DNA of 7,210 bases, taken from positions 1 to 7,210 of the forward strand of contig JAEXRB010000375.1 in assembly GCA_023438325.1 (NCBI GenBank), read 5' to 3'. The translations under genes and the position numbers were made by a program. The notes below the pieces were generated by a model. The model did no database searches. It was not told the DNA's origin and saw only the letters and a program-made list of their open reading frames with translations. The DNA comes from Pseudomonadota bacterium (GTDB lineage: Bacteria > Pseudomonadota > Gammaproteobacteria > Xanthomonadales > Xanthomonadaceae). Of this stretch, positions 7,074-7,210 are shown one piece after another (within the stretch, counting starts at the first letter, position 1; each line of letters starts with the position of its first letter).

Positions 7074-7078
7074 CTCCT
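7074..7078 (-). promoter_or_regulatory. Shine-Dalgarno site of the DapA-family lyase gene
   Basis: On the minus strand AGGAG is followed by seven bases and the ATG at 7066. It is the strongest ribosome site of the minus-strand cluster and fixes the start of the lyase gene. Confidence 0.75.
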
Positions 7079-7084
7079 GTTGAA

Positions 7085-7099
7085 CCGGCATCGCGCCGG
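7085..7099. repeat. small inverted repeat between epimerase and lyase genes
   Basis: CCGGC (7085-7089) and GCCGG (7095-7099) flank a five-base loop within the 50-base gap between the epimerase stop and the lyase start. No T-run follows in either direction, so it is not a terminator. It might shape the messenger RNA just upstream of the lyase ribosome site, but it is short enough to be chance. Confidence 0.25.
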
Positions 7100-7116
7100 A
7101 GGTGACGAAGAAGGAT

Positions 7117-7210
7117 TCAGCCCGTGAATCCGTGGACGAACGGATCTGCCGGATCCAACACCAGGCGTGCATGCGAGGTGAGGTATGCGGTGCCGGTGAT
7201 GGTTGGCAAG
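7117..7210 (-). CDS. 4-hydroxyproline 2-epimerase (proline racemase family), C-terminal end only
   Basis: Only the last 30 codons lie in the window; the gene continues past the right edge. The minus-strand reading from 7209 to the TGA at 7117-7119 gives LPTITGTAYLTSHARLVLDP followed by ADPFVHGFTG. The ITGxAxL segment and the DPxDPFxxGF ending are typical of the C-terminus of proline racemase family proteins, including trans-4-hydroxy-L-proline 2-epimerase, which makes cis-4-hydroxy-D-proline. The two catalytic cysteines lie outside the window, so epimerase versus racemase or dehydratase cannot be judged from residues; the downstream catabolic genes point to the epimerase (LhpA type). It is 50 bases upstream of the lyase start and likely in the same operon. 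Confidence 0.8.
   Translation of the reverse strand, partial: LPTITGTAYLTSHARLVLDPADPFVHGFTG

Noticed and set aside
7097..7104. GGAGGTG ribosome-site-like sequence on the plus strand
   Set aside because: No plausible plus-strand gene starts after it; it lies in the gap between two minus-strand genes.
6095..7105. A 336-codon plus-strand open frame opposite the DapA-like lyase
   Set aside because: It is the mirror frame of a clear lyase gene; its His/Arg/Gln-rich product has no family character.

Overview
The window is GC-rich, bacterial and almost fully coding. The protein sequences and codon use resemble a gammaproteobacterium of the Xanthomonadales/Rhodanobacteraceae type; this is an impression from family resemblance, since no marker gene is present. 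No RNA gene, insertion sequence, CRISPR array or phage gene is visible.

Left part (1-1634, plus strand): a 203-base leader, then a complete RhlE-type DEAD-box RNA helicase with an arginine/glycine-rich tail (204-1556). Its probable terminator, a near-perfect 13-bp hairpin followed by six T residues (1604-1634), lies inside the 3' end of the convergent gene on the other strand.

Right part (1585-7210, minus strand, read from right to left): a tightly packed gene cluster for catabolism of trans-4-hydroxy-L-proline. In transcription order it holds: the last 30 codons of a proline racemase/hydroxyproline 2-epimerase family protein (7117-7210, cut by the window edge); a DapA-superfamily lyase that fits 1-pyrroline-4-hydroxy-2-carboxylate deaminase (6161-7066); a 525-residue 2-oxoglutarate semialdehyde dehydrogenase (4584-6161); a DUF885 putative metallopeptidase (2906-4582); and a single-chain FAD-dependent D-amino-acid dehydrogenase that fits cis-4-hydroxy-D-proline oxidation (1585-2829). 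Together the four enzymes would take hydroxyproline to 2-oxoglutarate: epimerisation, oxidation, deamination with dehydration, then aldehyde oxidation. Junctions are minimal: TGATG overlap between lyase and aldehyde dehydrogenase, and one base between aldehyde dehydrogenase and DUF885.

The most unusual point is in the DUF885 gene. An in-frame TAG (3398-3400) falls directly after its HEASPGH motif, where homologs are expected to carry a glutamine (CAG), and the reading frame continues intact for 163 more codons, starting with an ATG that abuts the TAG. All six other stop codons in the window are TGA. This is either a fresh nonsense mutation, a sequencing error, or a split or read-through gene. 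The DUF885 gene is also of interest because a putative peptidase placed between hydroxyproline enzymes suggests a role in releasing hydroxyproline from peptides.
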